From positions 1 through 64,000 of the forward strand of contig NZ_FMXO01000016.1 in NCBI RefSeq assembly GCF_900104215.1: a stretch of 64,000 nucleotides of DNA, in the 5' to 3' direction. Origin of the DNA: Desulfonatronum thiosulfatophilum. Lineage in GTDB: Bacteria; Desulfobacterota; Desulfovibrionia; Desulfovibrionales; Desulfonatronaceae. The position numbers and the translations under genes are program-made. A model generated the notes under the pieces. The model saw only the letters and a program-made list of their open reading frames with translations, was not told the origin of the DNA and did not search any database. Positions 8,780-17,809 of the stretch are shown here, one piece after another (within the stretch, counting starts at the first letter, position 1; every line of letters begins with the position of its first letter).

Positions 8780-9457
8780 ATGGAACATAAGCATGAAGAA
8801 ATTCTGGAAGCCGTCCTCTGCGCCAGCGAAAACGGAAAGTATGCGCTGGACGACGTCAGAAAGCACTGCTGCGTGGATTTCTCTGATGAGGATATTGCCG
8901 AACTGGAACGCCAGGGCCTGCTGGTCTCCAGCGAGGGGAAAATCCTGTTTTCCCAAGAAGGCAAGGCCCACGCCGAGAAGATCATGCGTCGGCACCGCTT
9001 GGCCGAGGTACTGCTCAAGAGCATCCTGAAGCTCAAGAATTCGGAAATGGAAAAAATCGCCTGCGAGGTGGAGCACGCCCTGTTGCCCGAAGTGGAGGAA
9101 TCCATCTGCACCTTGCTGGGTCACCCGGAGGTCTGTCCGGACGGCAAGCCCATACCCAAAGGCCCATGCTGTCATGCCGGACAGAGAACCATCAGCAACA
9201 CGGTGGTCGGACTGAACGAACTGCAGCCCGGCGAAAAAGGCGCCATCACCTACATCAAGCCCGGCAGTCACTCCAACCTGCAACAGCTCATCTCCTTGGG
9301 CCTGAACCCCGGAGTCGTGGTTACGGTCCACCGCAGAACTCCGGCCTTCTGCATCAAGTACGAACAAACCGAGCTGGCCCTGGACGATGAAATCGCCAAG
9401 AACATCTTCGTCTGGAAAGTGCTGGGGGGAGAAAGCAACCGGAGTCCGACAAATTAA
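8780..9457 (+). CDS. DtxR/MntR-type metal regulator fused to a FeoA domain
   Basis: A 225-residue protein. The first ~70 residues form a short helix-turn-helix part. The middle has RHRLAEVLL, CEVEHALLPEVEESI and LGHPEVCPDGKPIP, which mark the DtxR-family metal-binding and dimerisation domain. The last ~75 residues (LQPGEKGAITYIK ... QLISLGLNPGVVVTV) are an SH3-like FeoA domain. It probably senses Fe(II) or Mn(II), represses the feo genes, and supplies the FeoA function to the FeoB encoded 176 bp upstream. AAGGA stands ten bases before the ATG. Confidence 0.85.
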   Translation: MEHKHEEILEAVLCASENGKYALDDVRKHCCVDFSDEDIAELERQGLLVSSEGKILFSQEGKAHAEKIMRRHRLAEVLLKSILKLKNSEMEKIACEVEHALLPEVEESICTLLGHPEVCPDGKPIPKGPCCHAGQRTISNTVVGLNELQPGEKGAITYIKPGSHSNLQQLISLGLNPGVVVTVHRRTPAFCIKYEQTELALDDEIAKNIFVWKVLGGESNRSPTN

Positions 9458-9490
9458 AGAAGTCGAGAGCCTCTAAATATTTTCGCCATT

Positions 9491-9955
9491 CTAGAACAAG
9501 ATCGTCCGCACCCGTTGCTCCAGAGGGAGCCCAAGGCGTTGGGCCAGTTTCCGTGCGTCATGCCGGGCGGTTTCCAGTCCAAAGTGCATGCCGGGCAGAA
9601 CCAGTCTTGTCCGGCCGCGCAATTCCAGCACATGGGCCAGGTACACCGGCCGCAGATCGCCCCCCAGGACCGTCGCCACCCCCACGGAAGTGAAACTGCT
9701 GAATAGGAATCCCCGGTATCGCTCCCGGAACAGGATCCGGCGGTACTGCTCCACGTAATCGCTTTGCACGTCCACATGCACGGCATGGCGGTAGGTGAAG
9801 CAGGCAACGGCGACAAGCAGCAAGACCAGCCCGAAAACCGCGCTGAGCAGCCCTCCGGGACGCAACGCCAGCCAGAGCAGCAACAATGCCAGGGCCATCA
9901 ACCCCGCTAGACAGCCAAGGGAGCGAATCAATCTGGGGTCCGACTCAATGTCCAT
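9491..9955 (-). CDS. Small membrane protein, unknown function
   Basis: About 154 residues when started at the ATG at 9955. The start is chosen because it places two adjacent hydrophobic helices (LAGLMALALLLLWLAL and SAVFGLVLLLVAVACF) near the N-terminus; the upstream extension is arginine-rich and not membrane-like. After the helices comes a soluble ~80-residue domain. This layout resembles small 'PH-like' membrane proteins, but I do not recognise the family. It is convergent with the DtxR-FeoA gene and has no operon partner. Confidence 0.55.
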   Translation of the reverse strand: MDIESDPRLIRSLGCLAGLMALALLLLWLALRPGGLLSAVFGLVLLLVAVACFTYRHAVHVDVQSDYVEQYRRILFRERYRGFLFSSFTSVGVATVLGGDLRPVYLAHVLELRGRTRLVLPGMHFGLETARHDARKLAQRLGLPLEQRVRTILF

Positions 9956-10370
9956 CACAACACCCCGCTGGGACCGGTTGTTCCACTCACGACAAACCCC
10001 AATTCGCCTGTATCGCACCAGAAAACTTCTGCCGCACCTCAACGTAAACAGTCTCCTGACTTTCTCGCCGGCCTCCGGCTCAGCACGTTGGGACCGTGCC
10101 GGCCTAAGATTTGCGCCGAATGCTGAAAGCTTTGTGAGAGATGCAATCCGCCCTGATAATAGCATCTGCTGTTGAACGTAAAGAGGTCATTGGAACACAT
10201 CACGTTTGCGTTAACCAGACGCTGCAGGTAATGAAACGTGCCGTGCGATGGCGACAAATACCTACTTATCGGTTGGTGGCCTCAAATGGGGCGACGTCGC
10301 AAAAACGAAATCGTTTCGGACGTGCTCCACCGCCCATCTTGTCTGATAAAACCATATCCAAGGACCACTC
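9956..10370. other. Intergenic region upstream of the acyl-CoA ligase
   Basis: About 415 bases between two diverging genes. Short open frames on both strands show no recognisable product. Promoters for both neighbours must lie here, but no strong consensus was identified. Confidence 0.4.
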
Positions 10371-11978
10371 ATGCATTCCATTCATCAACTGCTGATCAAG
10401 AATCTTTTTCAGGCTCCAATCCAGGATCATCCGGAACAGGAAATCGTCTATGCCGAAACCCTGCGCTTCACCTACGCCCAATTCCGCGAGCGCGTGCGAC
10501 GCTTGGCGGGAATGCTTCTGGCCAGGGGGGTGAAGCCCGGGGACACCGTGGCCGTTATGGACTACGACAGTCATCGCTACCTGGAGTGCTATTACGCCGT
10601 GCCCATGATCGGCGCCGTGCTGCATACCATCAACATCCGCCTCGCCCCGGAACAGATGGTCTACACCATCGGGCATGCCGAGGACGACGTCGTCCTGGTC
10701 AACGCCGATTTCCTGCCCCTGCTGGAGCAGATCAAGGGCCGGCTGGACACCGTGCGTGAGTATATCCTGCTCACGGACAACAACGAATCCCCTCAGACCG
10801 CCCTGCCCCTGTCCGGGGAATACGAGGCCCTGCTGGCCGCCGCCGAACCGGTGGTCGATTTCCCGGATTTCGACGAAAATACCCGCGCCACCACCTTTTA
10901 CACCACCGGCACGACGGGTCTGCCCAAGGGTGTCTTCTTCAGCCACCGGCAACTGGTCCTGCACACCCTGGCCGGATTGGCCGCCCTGAGTTCCAACGCC
11001 GACCAGGGCCGCTTTCACCGCGAGGACGTGTACATGCCCATTACGCCCATGTTCCACGTTCACGCCTGGGGCATCCCTTATATGGCGACTCTGCTTGGAG
11101 TGAAGCAGGTTTATCCGGGAAGGTACGTTCCCGAGGCCCTGGCCCGGCTGATCAGCACGGAAAGGGTCACGTTCAGCCACTGCGTGCCGACTATTTTGCA
11201 CATGCTGCTTTCAGACCCCAAGTGTGAACAATACGACCTGTCGGGTTGGAAGGTGGTTATCGGCGGAGCGGCCTTGCCGAAATCCGTCTGCAAGGCGGCC
11301 TTGGACCGGGGTGTGGACGTTTTCTCGGGCTACGGCATGTCTGAATCCTGTCCCATTCTGGCGTTGACCCATCTGTCCACTGATGAACTGCTTCAGGATC
11401 AGGAAAGCCAGGTCGCCCTGCGCACCCGCACCGGCCGTCCGCTGCCCCTGGTGCGGCTGCGACGCGTCGACGACGACGGGCGGGAAGCTCCTGACGACGA
11501 CAAAACGCCCGGAGCCTTGCAAGTGCGTGCGCCGTGGCTGACCCAGTCCTACCTCAAAGATGAACGTAACTCGGAAAAGCTGTGGGCCGACGGCTGGATG
11601 AACACCGGAGACGTGGCCTGTCGCGACGCCTCGGGCAGCCTGCGCATCACGGACCGGACCAAGGACGTGATCAAGGTCGGCGGGGAATGGCTCAGCTCGC
11701 TGGAACTGGAGGACATCATCCTGCGCCACCCGGACGTGGCCGAAGCCGCGGTGATCGGCAAGCCGGACCTTCGCTGGGGAGAGACGCCACTGGCCCTGGT
11801 CGTGCCCAAGCAGGGGGTCACGCTTCCGGAAAAAGGAATAGCCCATCATGTCAAGTGCTTCGTGGATAAAGGCGTGCTGCCGAAGGAGGCCGTCCTGATC
11901 AAGGTTCGCCTGGTGGAATCCATCGTCAAGACCAGCGTGGGCAAGACCAACAAGGTCGCCCTGCGGGAGATGTATTGA
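10371..11978 (+). CDS. AMP-dependent acyl-CoA synthetase/ligase
   Basis: A 535-residue adenylating enzyme that activates a carboxylic acid with ATP and joins it to CoA. The core motifs are in order: TTFYTTGTTGLPKG (A3, P-loop), GYGMSES (A5), GWMNTGD (A7), DRTKDVIKVGGEW (A8), and KTSVGKTNK with the A10 lysine near the end. The length and the 'long/medium-chain fatty acid-CoA ligase' style fit the FadD-like/AlkK group. No signal peptide. It stands alone between a small membrane gene and a palindromic repeat, so the substrate cannot be inferred. Confidence 0.88.
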   Translation: MHSIHQLLIKNLFQAPIQDHPEQEIVYAETLRFTYAQFRERVRRLAGMLLARGVKPGDTVAVMDYDSHRYLECYYAVPMIGAVLHTINIRLAPEQMVYTIGHAEDDVVLVNADFLPLLEQIKGRLDTVREYILLTDNNESPQTALPLSGEYEALLAAAEPVVDFPDFDENTRATTFYTTGTTGLPKGVFFSHRQLVLHTLAGLAALSSNADQGRFHREDVYMPITPMFHVHAWGIPYMATLLGVKQVYPGRYVPEALARLISTERVTFSHCVPTILHMLLSDPKCEQYDLSGWKVVIGGAALPKSVCKAALDRGVDVFSGYGMSESCPILALTHLSTDELLQDQESQVALRTRTGRPLPLVRLRRVDDDGREAPDDDKTPGALQVRAPWLTQSYLKDERNSEKLWADGWMNTGDVACRDASGSLRITDRTKDVIKVGGEWLSSLELEDIILRHPDVAEAAVIGKPDLRWGETPLALVVPKQGVTLPEKGIAHHVKCFVDKGVLPKEAVLIKVRLVESIVKTSVGKTNKVALREMY

Positions 11979-12023
11979 AGACGGATTTGAGGTGCGATGC
12001 GAGAAAAAGACGGTAATATTAAT

Positions 12024-12247
12024 GTAACTATTCAGCATTTTTCATAACAAACTCGAACTGTTCCGGCTTGTCTCGATTCTTTGGCATCGCCTGTCTGACT
12101 GAGCCGGGATTTGATCATCGAACCATTTGCCAAACGCCTGAAGCGCCAGTTGATGTGTATCCGAGCAATGGTTCGATGTTACGAAGCCGGCGAAGGAGTT
12201 GCGAGGCCGAAAAATAGAGACAAGCCGGAACGCATCTGAATATTAAC
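12024..12247. repeat. Palindromic repeat family 1, copy A
   Basis: A ~224-base imperfect inverted repeat. It begins GTAACTATTCAGCA, then TTCCGGCTTGTCTC. It ends with the complement of these: GAGACAAGCCGGAA, then CTGAATATTAAC. Inner arms GAACCATT.GCC and GC.ATGGTTC also pair, so the whole unit can fold into one long hairpin. Related copies lie at 40043, 49768, 35204 (half) and 47228 (degenerate). It carries no gene. Confidence 0.8.
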
Positions 12248-12305
12248 ATATTATTTTCAAAAGATCCTGGCCTCGAGGACTAAGATCCTTTAAAACGAGG
12301 AGGTT

Positions 12306-13784
12306 ATGTTGCACCCATTGTTTTGGCGCGGCATCCGACGACATGCGGCATTCGGAATGATCGTCTTCCTTGCCGTGATGTTTTCCGATCCCGCCGGAGC
12401 GCAAGATCCAGCGCTGCCGGCATCGGATTCCGAACTGCCCGTGATTTGGACGGGCGATCTGGAAGGCATGCGCGAACGCCGGCTGATTCGCGTGGGCACC
12501 GCCTTTAGTCGGACCCATTATTTTTGGGATGGATTTGTGCAACGCGGCCTGGCGTACGACGCGCTGCTGCAGTTTGAACAGTTTTTGAACAAGGAATTGA
12601 AGACGCCAAAAGCCCTTCAGGTGCGCCTGCTGATCGTGCCGCTGCCGCGCAATGAGCTTTTGCCCGCGCTGACCCGAGGCCATCTGGATTTGGTTGTCGC
12701 CAATCTGACCATCACCCCTGAACGATCGGAGACCATGATCTTTTCCGACCCCGTCGCGCGCAACGTGAACGAGATCGTGGTCCTTGGCCCCGCTGCGCCC
12801 TCATTGGATACGCTTGACGATCTATCGGGAACGACCGCCCATCTGCGGCCTTCCAGCAGCTATTGGGCCAGCGTAGAGAGTTTCAACCACGAATTGAAGG
12901 AACTTGGGAAAAAGCCGGTCCGCCTGCGTGCGGTCGATGAACACCTGGAGGATGAGGACCTGCTGGAAATGGTCGCGGCGGGGATTCTGCCCTATGCGAT
13001 TGTGGATACGCACAAGGCGGCTTTCTGGGCCGACGTGATCGACGGACTTACCGTCCGGGAAGACTTGACGTTCCGTGCAGGAGCCGAGCTCGGATGGGCC
13101 ATGCGTACGGAAAGCCCGGAACTTGCAGCCCTGGTCAATGCGTTCGTTCCTCAAATCCGAGCAGGAAGTGCCGCCGGCAATATGCTCTTGAGGCGTTACT
13201 TGCGGCAAAATCCCTGGGTCAGGAATCCTTCCGCCACGGAGGATCAAAGACGCTTCGAGCATACCAGCCACCTGTTCCAGAAGTACGGAGAGCGTTACGG
13301 CTTCGACTGGCTGATGCTCGCCGCGCAGGGCTATCAGGAGTCACGCATCGATCAGAGCGCTCGCAGTCCCGCGGGGGCATTGGGGATCATGCAGCTTTTG
13401 CCCACGACCGCCGCGGATCCCGTGGTTGGGATCCCGGATATCAGCAACGCGAAAAACAACATCCACGCGGGCGCCAGGTACCTGCGGCATTTGAAGGATC
13501 GATATCTCAACGATCCTGAAATAGACGATTTGAACCGGACTTTGTTGGCATTCGCGGGGTACAACGCGGGGCCGGGGAATCTCGTCAAGATCCGAGGACG
13601 CGCCACGGCAATGGGCCTGGACCCGAATCGATGGTTCGGTAATGTCGAATTGGCTGCCGCAAAGGTGATAGGCCGGGAGACCGTGGTCTATGTCGGCAAC
13701 ATCGCCAAGTACCATTACGCATATCGACTGATCACAGAGGCCGCGGAAGAGTACGAGGAGTCGCGCCGGCTGTTCGATCCTTGA
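12306..13784 (+). CDS. mltF: MltF-like membrane-bound lytic murein transglycosylase
   Basis: A 492-residue envelope protein. A signal peptide covers about residues 1-32 (hydrophobic FGMIVFLAVMF then AGAQ). Next comes a family 3 solute-binding-like domain (LRVG-type start, ANLTITPERSETMIFSDPV), then an SLT catalytic domain with LAAQGYQESRIDQSARSP, GALGIMQLLP, and AFAGYNAGPGN. The Glu of QES is the expected catalytic acid. Such proteins cleave peptidoglycan glycan strands to 1,6-anhydro products. GAGGAGGTT stands just before the ATG. NagZ, at 33772, would act on the released anhydro-muropeptides. Confidence 0.88.
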   Translation: MLHPLFWRGIRRHAAFGMIVFLAVMFSDPAGAQDPALPASDSELPVIWTGDLEGMRERRLIRVGTAFSRTHYFWDGFVQRGLAYDALLQFEQFLNKELKTPKALQVRLLIVPLPRNELLPALTRGHLDLVVANLTITPERSETMIFSDPVARNVNEIVVLGPAAPSLDTLDDLSGTTAHLRPSSSYWASVESFNHELKELGKKPVRLRAVDEHLEDEDLLEMVAAGILPYAIVDTHKAAFWADVIDGLTVREDLTFRAGAELGWAMRTESPELAALVNAFVPQIRAGSAAGNMLLRRYLRQNPWVRNPSATEDQRRFEHTSHLFQKYGERYGFDWLMLAAQGYQESRIDQSARSPAGALGIMQLLPTTAADPVVGIPDISNAKNNIHAGARYLRHLKDRYLNDPEIDDLNRTLLAFAGYNAGPGNLVKIRGRATAMGLDPNRWFGNVELAAAKVIGRETVVYVGNIAKYHYAYRLITEAAEEYEESRRLFDP

Positions 13785-13804
13785 GGCAACCGCGCCCGCG
13801 GCGA

Positions 13805-14329
13805 CTACTGCGAAAAACAGGGCACGCAGCCGTCGCCGGTGGCCGTGCTCATGATGGCCCGCAGTTTGCCGTAGATGAAGACGTGGCTTTCCTCCAACTC
13901 CATCAGCGTGGCCCGGCCGCGTTCGAGTCTGTTTTCGAAGAACAGGGTGACGATGGTCAGCAGTTTGGCATAGAAATCCTGGTAGGACTTCTCCAGATTC
14001 GCGGCATCGGGAAATTGAACCGTGATCTGGTCCAGCAGGTCGAAGACCTCCAGGGATGTCCTGGCTGCCTGGACGAGATATTCCGATTCATCGGCCAAAA
14101 TCCCGCTCTTGATGGCCTGCTGGACCTGGATGACCTTGCGTTCGAATTGCAGCAGCATGGCCAACTGCTCCTGGTTCAGCTTTTCCTGCTCCCCGCTGTC
14201 CTGCCGGGTGCAGCCGGACAGGAGCAGGGCCAAAAGGAGCGCTTGCACAAGGATTGTAATCATGCCCGTCCTCGCAGTGAGAAATTTCAGCCTGCTTCCG
14301 TTCATTAAAGAAATGATGCCTTGTCGCAT
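13805..14329 (-). CDS. Lipoprotein of the arr operon, unknown function
   Basis: A 174-residue protein. An N-terminal hydrophobic stretch ends in LLALLLSGCT, a lipobox with Cys about residue 40, so it is probably a periplasmic lipoprotein. The rest is predicted helical and charged, resembling four-helix sensor or peptide-binding bundles; a C-terminal CVPC is also present. Start: GGAG lies eight bases before the ATG at 14329, directly after the stop of the PstS-like gene. It is the last gene of the leftward arr transcription unit. I do not recognise a named family; a role in sensing or binding with the PstS-like protein is a guess from context. Confidence 0.6.
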   Translation of the reverse strand: MRQGIISLMNGSRLKFLTARTGMITILVQALLLALLLSGCTRQDSGEQEKLNQEQLAMLLQFERKVIQVQQAIKSGILADESEYLVQAARTSLEVFDLLDQITVQFPDAANLEKSYQDFYAKLLTIVTLFFENRLERGRATLMELEESHVFIYGKLRAIMSTATGDGCVPCFSQ

Positions 14330-14341
14330 ATATCCGGCTCC

Positions 14342-15241
14342 CTAATCGACGAAAAGATATTTGAATTCCCGAACCACCTCGCGTCCGCGTGGGCTGCGGC
14401 AGAAATCCAGAAACGGCGTTATCTTCGACTCGTTGTGTTTCAGGTAGACCAGGTTCAATTCCCGAACGATGGGATAACCGCCGGCGAGCACGTTACCCGC
14501 AATCGGATCATGGCCGTCCAGGGCGAGAATCTTGATGGGCATGCCCTTGTCCAGCAGATACAGCGATGTGCCCAGGGACATGTAGCCCACTGCCCCGGGA
14601 ATCCCGCCAACCAGGGTTGCTCCGTCCATGTTGGAGGCGATTTCGTAGGCCTGTGCGGCGACCCGGCCGTTGGGGCCATCCTCCGGATTGTCCCGGTGAT
14701 ACACGCCGCTGTAGGCTTCAAAGAGCTCCAGGGTGCTGCGCCCCATTTCCTTGTTCACCAAAACCACATCGCGATTCCATGACGTCAGGTCATTCCAGTT
14801 CATGATCCGGCCCGTGAACAGGTCGACCACGGTCTGCTTGTCCACTTCCTGCAGGGGATTGCGGCTGTTGACGATGATCACCAGAACGTCCATGCCGATG
14901 GTCTCGTATTCCAGCCGTTCTTTTTCCTCTTCCGACAAGGCTCGGGAAACCATCCCGATATGGGCCGTACCTTCCAGAGCGGCCATTGCTCCGGTCAGAC
15001 TTCCACCACCTTCGATCCGAATTGACTGTCCGCTACGTTCACGGAATTCCTCGGCCAACTGCTCCACCATGGGCTGGATCGTAGTCGCTCCGGAAATCCG
15101 GAGAACGTCGTTGTTCTGAGCCAAGGCAGGAATGCTGAGAAACACCGCCAGGGCCGTCAATGCCAGCACCTGGAACAGCAGAGCTCGAATACGGGCTTGT
15201 CCTCCCGCCATCATTCCTTTCGCATACGGCATTTGTCTCAT
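14342..15241 (-). CDS. PstS-like periplasmic phosphate/oxyanion-binding protein
   Basis: A 299-residue secreted protein with an N-terminal signal (LLFQVLALTALAVFLSIPALAQ). Its mature part begins LRISGATTIQPMVEQLAEEF, with the sequences GGGSLTGAMAALEGTAHIGM and GGIPGAVGYMSLG characteristic of the PstS/PBP-like class. The start ATG at 15241 overlaps the stop of the receiver gene as ATGA and has GAGGAG ten bases upstream. No ABC permease genes are nearby, so it is not an ordinary Pst transporter component. In the arr operon it could sense phosphate or arsenate, in analogy to periplasmic binding proteins such as AioX; this is inference. Confidence 0.82.
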   Translation of the reverse strand: MRQMPYAKGMMAGGQARIRALLFQVLALTALAVFLSIPALAQNNDVLRISGATTIQPMVEQLAEEFRERSGQSIRIEGGGSLTGAMAALEGTAHIGMVSRALSEEEKERLEYETIGMDVLVIIVNSRNPLQEVDKQTVVDLFTGRIMNWNDLTSWNRDVVLVNKEMGRSTLELFEAYSGVYHRDNPEDGPNGRVAAQAYEIASNMDGATLVGGIPGAVGYMSLGTSLYLLDKGMPIKILALDGHDPIAGNVLAGGYPIVRELNLVYLKHNESKITPFLDFCRSPRGREVVREFKYLFVD

Positions 15242-15597
15242 ACGTCCATGACTCCTCGCAGGCACAGGTTCAGTTCGTCTTCGTCAATGGGCCGGGCGAC
15301 CACGGCCCGCAGGTTCGAGCGCAGGGCCTGTTCCAGTTCGGGGTGATAGGTGCGTTTGGAAATTCCGATGATCGGAGCCTGGGGATGAGTCCTGCCCATC
15401 CGGCGCAACAGCGAGTCGTCAACGCCGTCGGTTTCGAGATTGAGCAGAATCAGGCACTTTCCGCTGGACGCCAGCATACGTTCCAAATCCGTGACCTGGA
15501 TGCAGTGCAGCATCCGCAGGCGGTGAACCGCCAGCAGAGCTTCGACCTGCCGAAGTTCATCCGCATCATCCAGCAGTACAACGGCAGTCTGGTCCAT
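15238..15597 (-). CDS. Degenerate response-regulator receiver domain
   Basis: A stand-alone 119-residue receiver fold starting VVLLDDADE, where the acidic pair is kept. At the expected phospho-acceptor, LILLNLETDG has Asn instead of Asp. Near the end VARPIDEDE has Arg where receivers carry the invariant Lys. It is therefore probably not phosphorylated and acts as a pseudo-receiver. The ATG at 15597 has GGGGGTG just before it; an upstream TTG frame lacks this. It overlaps the PstS-like gene by four bases. Position in the arr operon suggests a regulatory link, not shown by sequence. Confidence 0.65.
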   Translation of the reverse strand: MDQTAVVLLDDADELRQVEALLAVHRLRMLHCIQVTDLERMLASSGKCLILLNLETDGVDDSLLRRMGRTHPQAPIIGISKRTYHPELEQALRSNLRAVVARPIDEDELNLCLRGVMDV

Positions 15598-15649
15598 ATT
15601 CACCCCCAACTTCTCAAATATTTAGTCATGTATTGCCTGATGATTCCAA

Positions 15650-16840
15650 TCACGCTGTATACGCCAGATAAGCCCCGCCCAGAATCAGCAACGCCCCGCA
15701 AACTTTTTTCAGCACCGGTGCGCTCAGGGAACGCTCGTTCCAGCGCAGAAAGAACTGAATGAACCGAGGGGACATGCTGGCCAGCATCAGGAACAGGCAA
15801 TGGCCGACGGCAAAGAGCAGGAGCAACACCAGGCCGTAATACAGGTCAGTGGCCGCCATGGCCATTGTCAAACCAAGAATGGGCGCCATGTACACGAAGG
15901 TGCACGGGCCCAGGCCGATGCCCAGGACCAGTCCCAGGGCCAAAGCGCCTCTTTTTCCCGGCGCCTTGGGAAGCAATCTGTTCGGTACGAGGCACCCCAT
16001 GGGCACTAGCCCAGTCAGATTCAATCCAAAGAGAATGAACACTCCACTCAGAATATAGTAAGGCAAGGGACCAAGGTCCCCAAGCAACCTGCCGGCCGAA
16101 GCCGAAATAATTCCAACAATGACAATGCTGCCCAGGATACCCAGTCCAAAGAGCAGGGACAGTGAAATGGCCCGGCCCGAAGTTTCGACCTTTTGGCCGT
16201 TGATGTAGCCCACGATCAGAGGGATGCCCGCAAGATGGCAGGGACTAAGCACAATGCTCAATACGCCCCAGAAAAAGGCGGCCAGCAGGGCCGTGGGCGC
16301 CGCCCCCCGTACCGCCAGGGTCAGTGAGGATAGCAGGTTCTCGAAAGAGAGCCAGTCCCAGACCGATGCCGATCGCTCCGCGGGCTGAACGACCATTCCC
16401 AGTTCACGCCACTGTTCCAGAATATGGTGCTTGGCCAGGAAACCCTCGTTGCGGTGCAGTTCGGTCCCGTCCGCGGCATAGAAGATCTGGGTCGGCACGG
16501 TCAGCGCCTGGAAAACGGTCAGGGCTTCCGGAACCTTCTGGGTGTCATAGTAATAGGTTTGGAAAACGTGGCCGTACTCCGTTTGCAGTTCCAGGAGGGA
16601 CGAAGCCATGCGCTGGCAGGGCGGACAGGATTCGATGCCGGTGTTCACCAGGACCGGCAGATCCTGATTGCCCACGACAATATCGCCGGGCGGCGGTTTG
16701 GGCTGTATCGTGATGCGCTGGTAATCGGAGAGGGCGGCATTGGCCACGGTGACGACGGGCCCGGGATGGACCGTCGCCAACGCCAGGAGGCAGATGCTGC
16801 CCATCAGAGCCAGTGCGCTCCAAGGGATTCGTCCCGACAT
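15650..16840 (-). CDS. Thioredoxin-CcdA fusion, transmembrane thiol relay
   Basis: A 396-residue protein made of an N-terminal signal/anchor, a periplasmic thioredoxin domain with CPPC at residues 72-75 and the TVPTQIFYAADG cis-Pro region, then a CcdA/DsbD-type membrane domain of about six helices with SPCHLAG and GPCTFVYMAP carrying the two membrane cysteines. CcdA proteins move electrons from cytoplasmic thioredoxin to periplasmic thiol proteins. Start: AAAGGAGGAGCA directly precedes the ATG at 16840. It follows arrD and probably keeps arsenate-reductase or cytochrome thiols reduced. A split paralogous pair lies at 30422 and 31159. Confidence 0.85.
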   Translation of the reverse strand: MSGRIPWSALALMGSICLLALATVHPGPVVTVANAALSDYQRITIQPKPPPGDIVVGNQDLPVLVNTGIESCPPCQRMASSLLELQTEYGHVFQTYYYDTQKVPEALTVFQALTVPTQIFYAADGTELHRNEGFLAKHHILEQWRELGMVVQPAERSASVWDWLSFENLLSSLTLAVRGAAPTALLAAFFWGVLSIVLSPCHLAGIPLIVGYINGQKVETSGRAISLSLLFGLGILGSIVIVGIISASAGRLLGDLGPLPYYILSGVFILFGLNLTGLVPMGCLVPNRLLPKAPGKRGALALGLVLGIGLGPCTFVYMAPILGLTMAMAATDLYYGLVLLLLFAVGHCLFLMLASMSPRFIQFFLRWNERSLSAPVLKKVCGALLILGGAYLAYTA

Positions 16841-16883
16841 TGCTCCTCCTTTGGAGGTTCGCGGTTTATCCGTCAAATGCCGG

Positions 16884-17537
16884 TCAGCACGCTGTAGTCG
16901 GTTCCGCTTGGACCGTATCAGGAATCAGGCGAAACTCGGCCCGCAACACTGCCTTCGTAATCTGCCCGAGATGCTTGTAAAACGGTGATTGGGCGAAGGA
17001 GACCACCCGATCGGCAAAAAGCGGTCCCCAGGCTCCCAGGTGAATGGGAAAGAAATCCGTCCGGCGATCCCGCCATTCACGGACAGCCGTGGCATCGTCC
17101 CGACAAAAAGCGGCATGTTCCTGAAACAGGAGATAGTACATGAACTCCAGTTCCGCGGTGACATGATCCGGAGGATTGCCGCCGTCCGGAGCGCTGTTCA
17201 CGCCGGCCGCCAGGTAGCGAGCTGCGGCGTCATCAGAGCTTTCGTGGGAAAGCATCTTGTTCACATGGAAATAAACCGACCCGAAAGGCGGTGCCAGGAC
17301 TTCAAAGGGGCCAAGAAACAGCTTGGCGTACTCCACCTTGAGCGCATCGCGGCCCTGTTCGTCGTTTGGCAGATTCTTCAGCATAGTCTGGGTCGATGCG
17401 TGGACCTCCGGGACCCAGGCCGGAGCATGAGCCGCCAGAGTATCCACGTTATGCGGCAAATGTTCGTCCGGGGGAAAATAGCACGAGGCCAAGGCCTTAT
17501 AGGTTTCCATCCGGGCGATAATGTTCGAGTCAAGCAT
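16884..17537 (-). CDS. arrD: TorD/DmsD-family chaperone for the arsenate reductase
   Basis: A 217-residue, all-helical cytoplasmic protein of the TorD/DmsD molybdoenzyme chaperone family, which holds the Tat-signal subunit until its cofactor is inserted. Family marks: YKALASCYFPPDE at the start, EYAKLFLGPFE.LAPPFGSVY in the middle (the family's 'Y..LF.gp....pp..S.y'), and ELEFMYYLLFQEHAAF. The ATG at 17537 is preferred because GGAGA lies about seven bases upstream. It is separated from arrC by a terminator-like hairpin and a hexamer-repeat hairpin, but follows in the same direction. Confidence 0.82.
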   Translation of the reverse strand: MLDSNIIARMETYKALASCYFPPDEHLPHNVDTLAAHAPAWVPEVHASTQTMLKNLPNDEQGRDALKVEYAKLFLGPFEVLAPPFGSVYFHVNKMLSHESSDDAAARYLAAGVNSAPDGGNPPDHVTAELEFMYYLLFQEHAAFCRDDATAVREWRDRRTDFFPIHLGAWGPLFADRVVSFAQSPFYKHLGQITKAVLRAEFRLIPDTVQAEPTTAC

Positions 17538-17600
17538 GAAGGGTCTCCGTGTCAGCATTTCCACTACAATTTGCTCTCAATTCCCGCGGCCAGGATCAGC

Positions 17601-17727
17601 ATCGAAATCGCTATCGAAATCGTAATCGAAATCGGTCTTTAAAGGCTTGTTATGCATAACGACAACATTTTGATTTGATTTGATTTGATTCGAGTCGATT
17701 TCGATAGCGATTTCGATTTCGATTGAG
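17601..17727. repeat. Hexamer-repeat hairpin 1
   Basis: A left arm built from repeated ATCGAAATCG(C/T) units faces a right arm of CGATTTCGATAGCGATTTC units, so about 30 bases can pair. The loop of ~60 bases holds TTGTTATGCATAACGACAA and four copies of TTTGA/TTGAT. A similar structure lies at 62255. It sits in the arrC-arrD spacer, upstream of the arrD start. Confidence 0.75.
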
Positions 17728-17758
17728 GTTGTCACTCCTTGGAATCCAGCCTGAAAAA

Positions 17759-17797
17759 ACGGTCCGCACCCGGACCCGATGCCCGGGCGCGGACCGT
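17759..17797 (-). terminator. Rho-independent terminator after arrC
   Basis: On the minus strand ACGGTCCGC pairs with GCGGACCGT, with a second inner CCCGGG/CCGGG pairing. A run of six T follows. It lies 13 bases after the arrC stop. It would reduce transcription of arrD and the genes behind it relative to arrABC. Confidence 0.75.
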
Positions 17798-17809
17798 CCC
17801 AGGAGGAGC

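Noticed and set aside
17601..17727. CRISPR-like short repeats
   Set aside because: The units are six bases long, in opposed arms without unique spacers, so this is a hairpin of simple repeats and not a CRISPR array.
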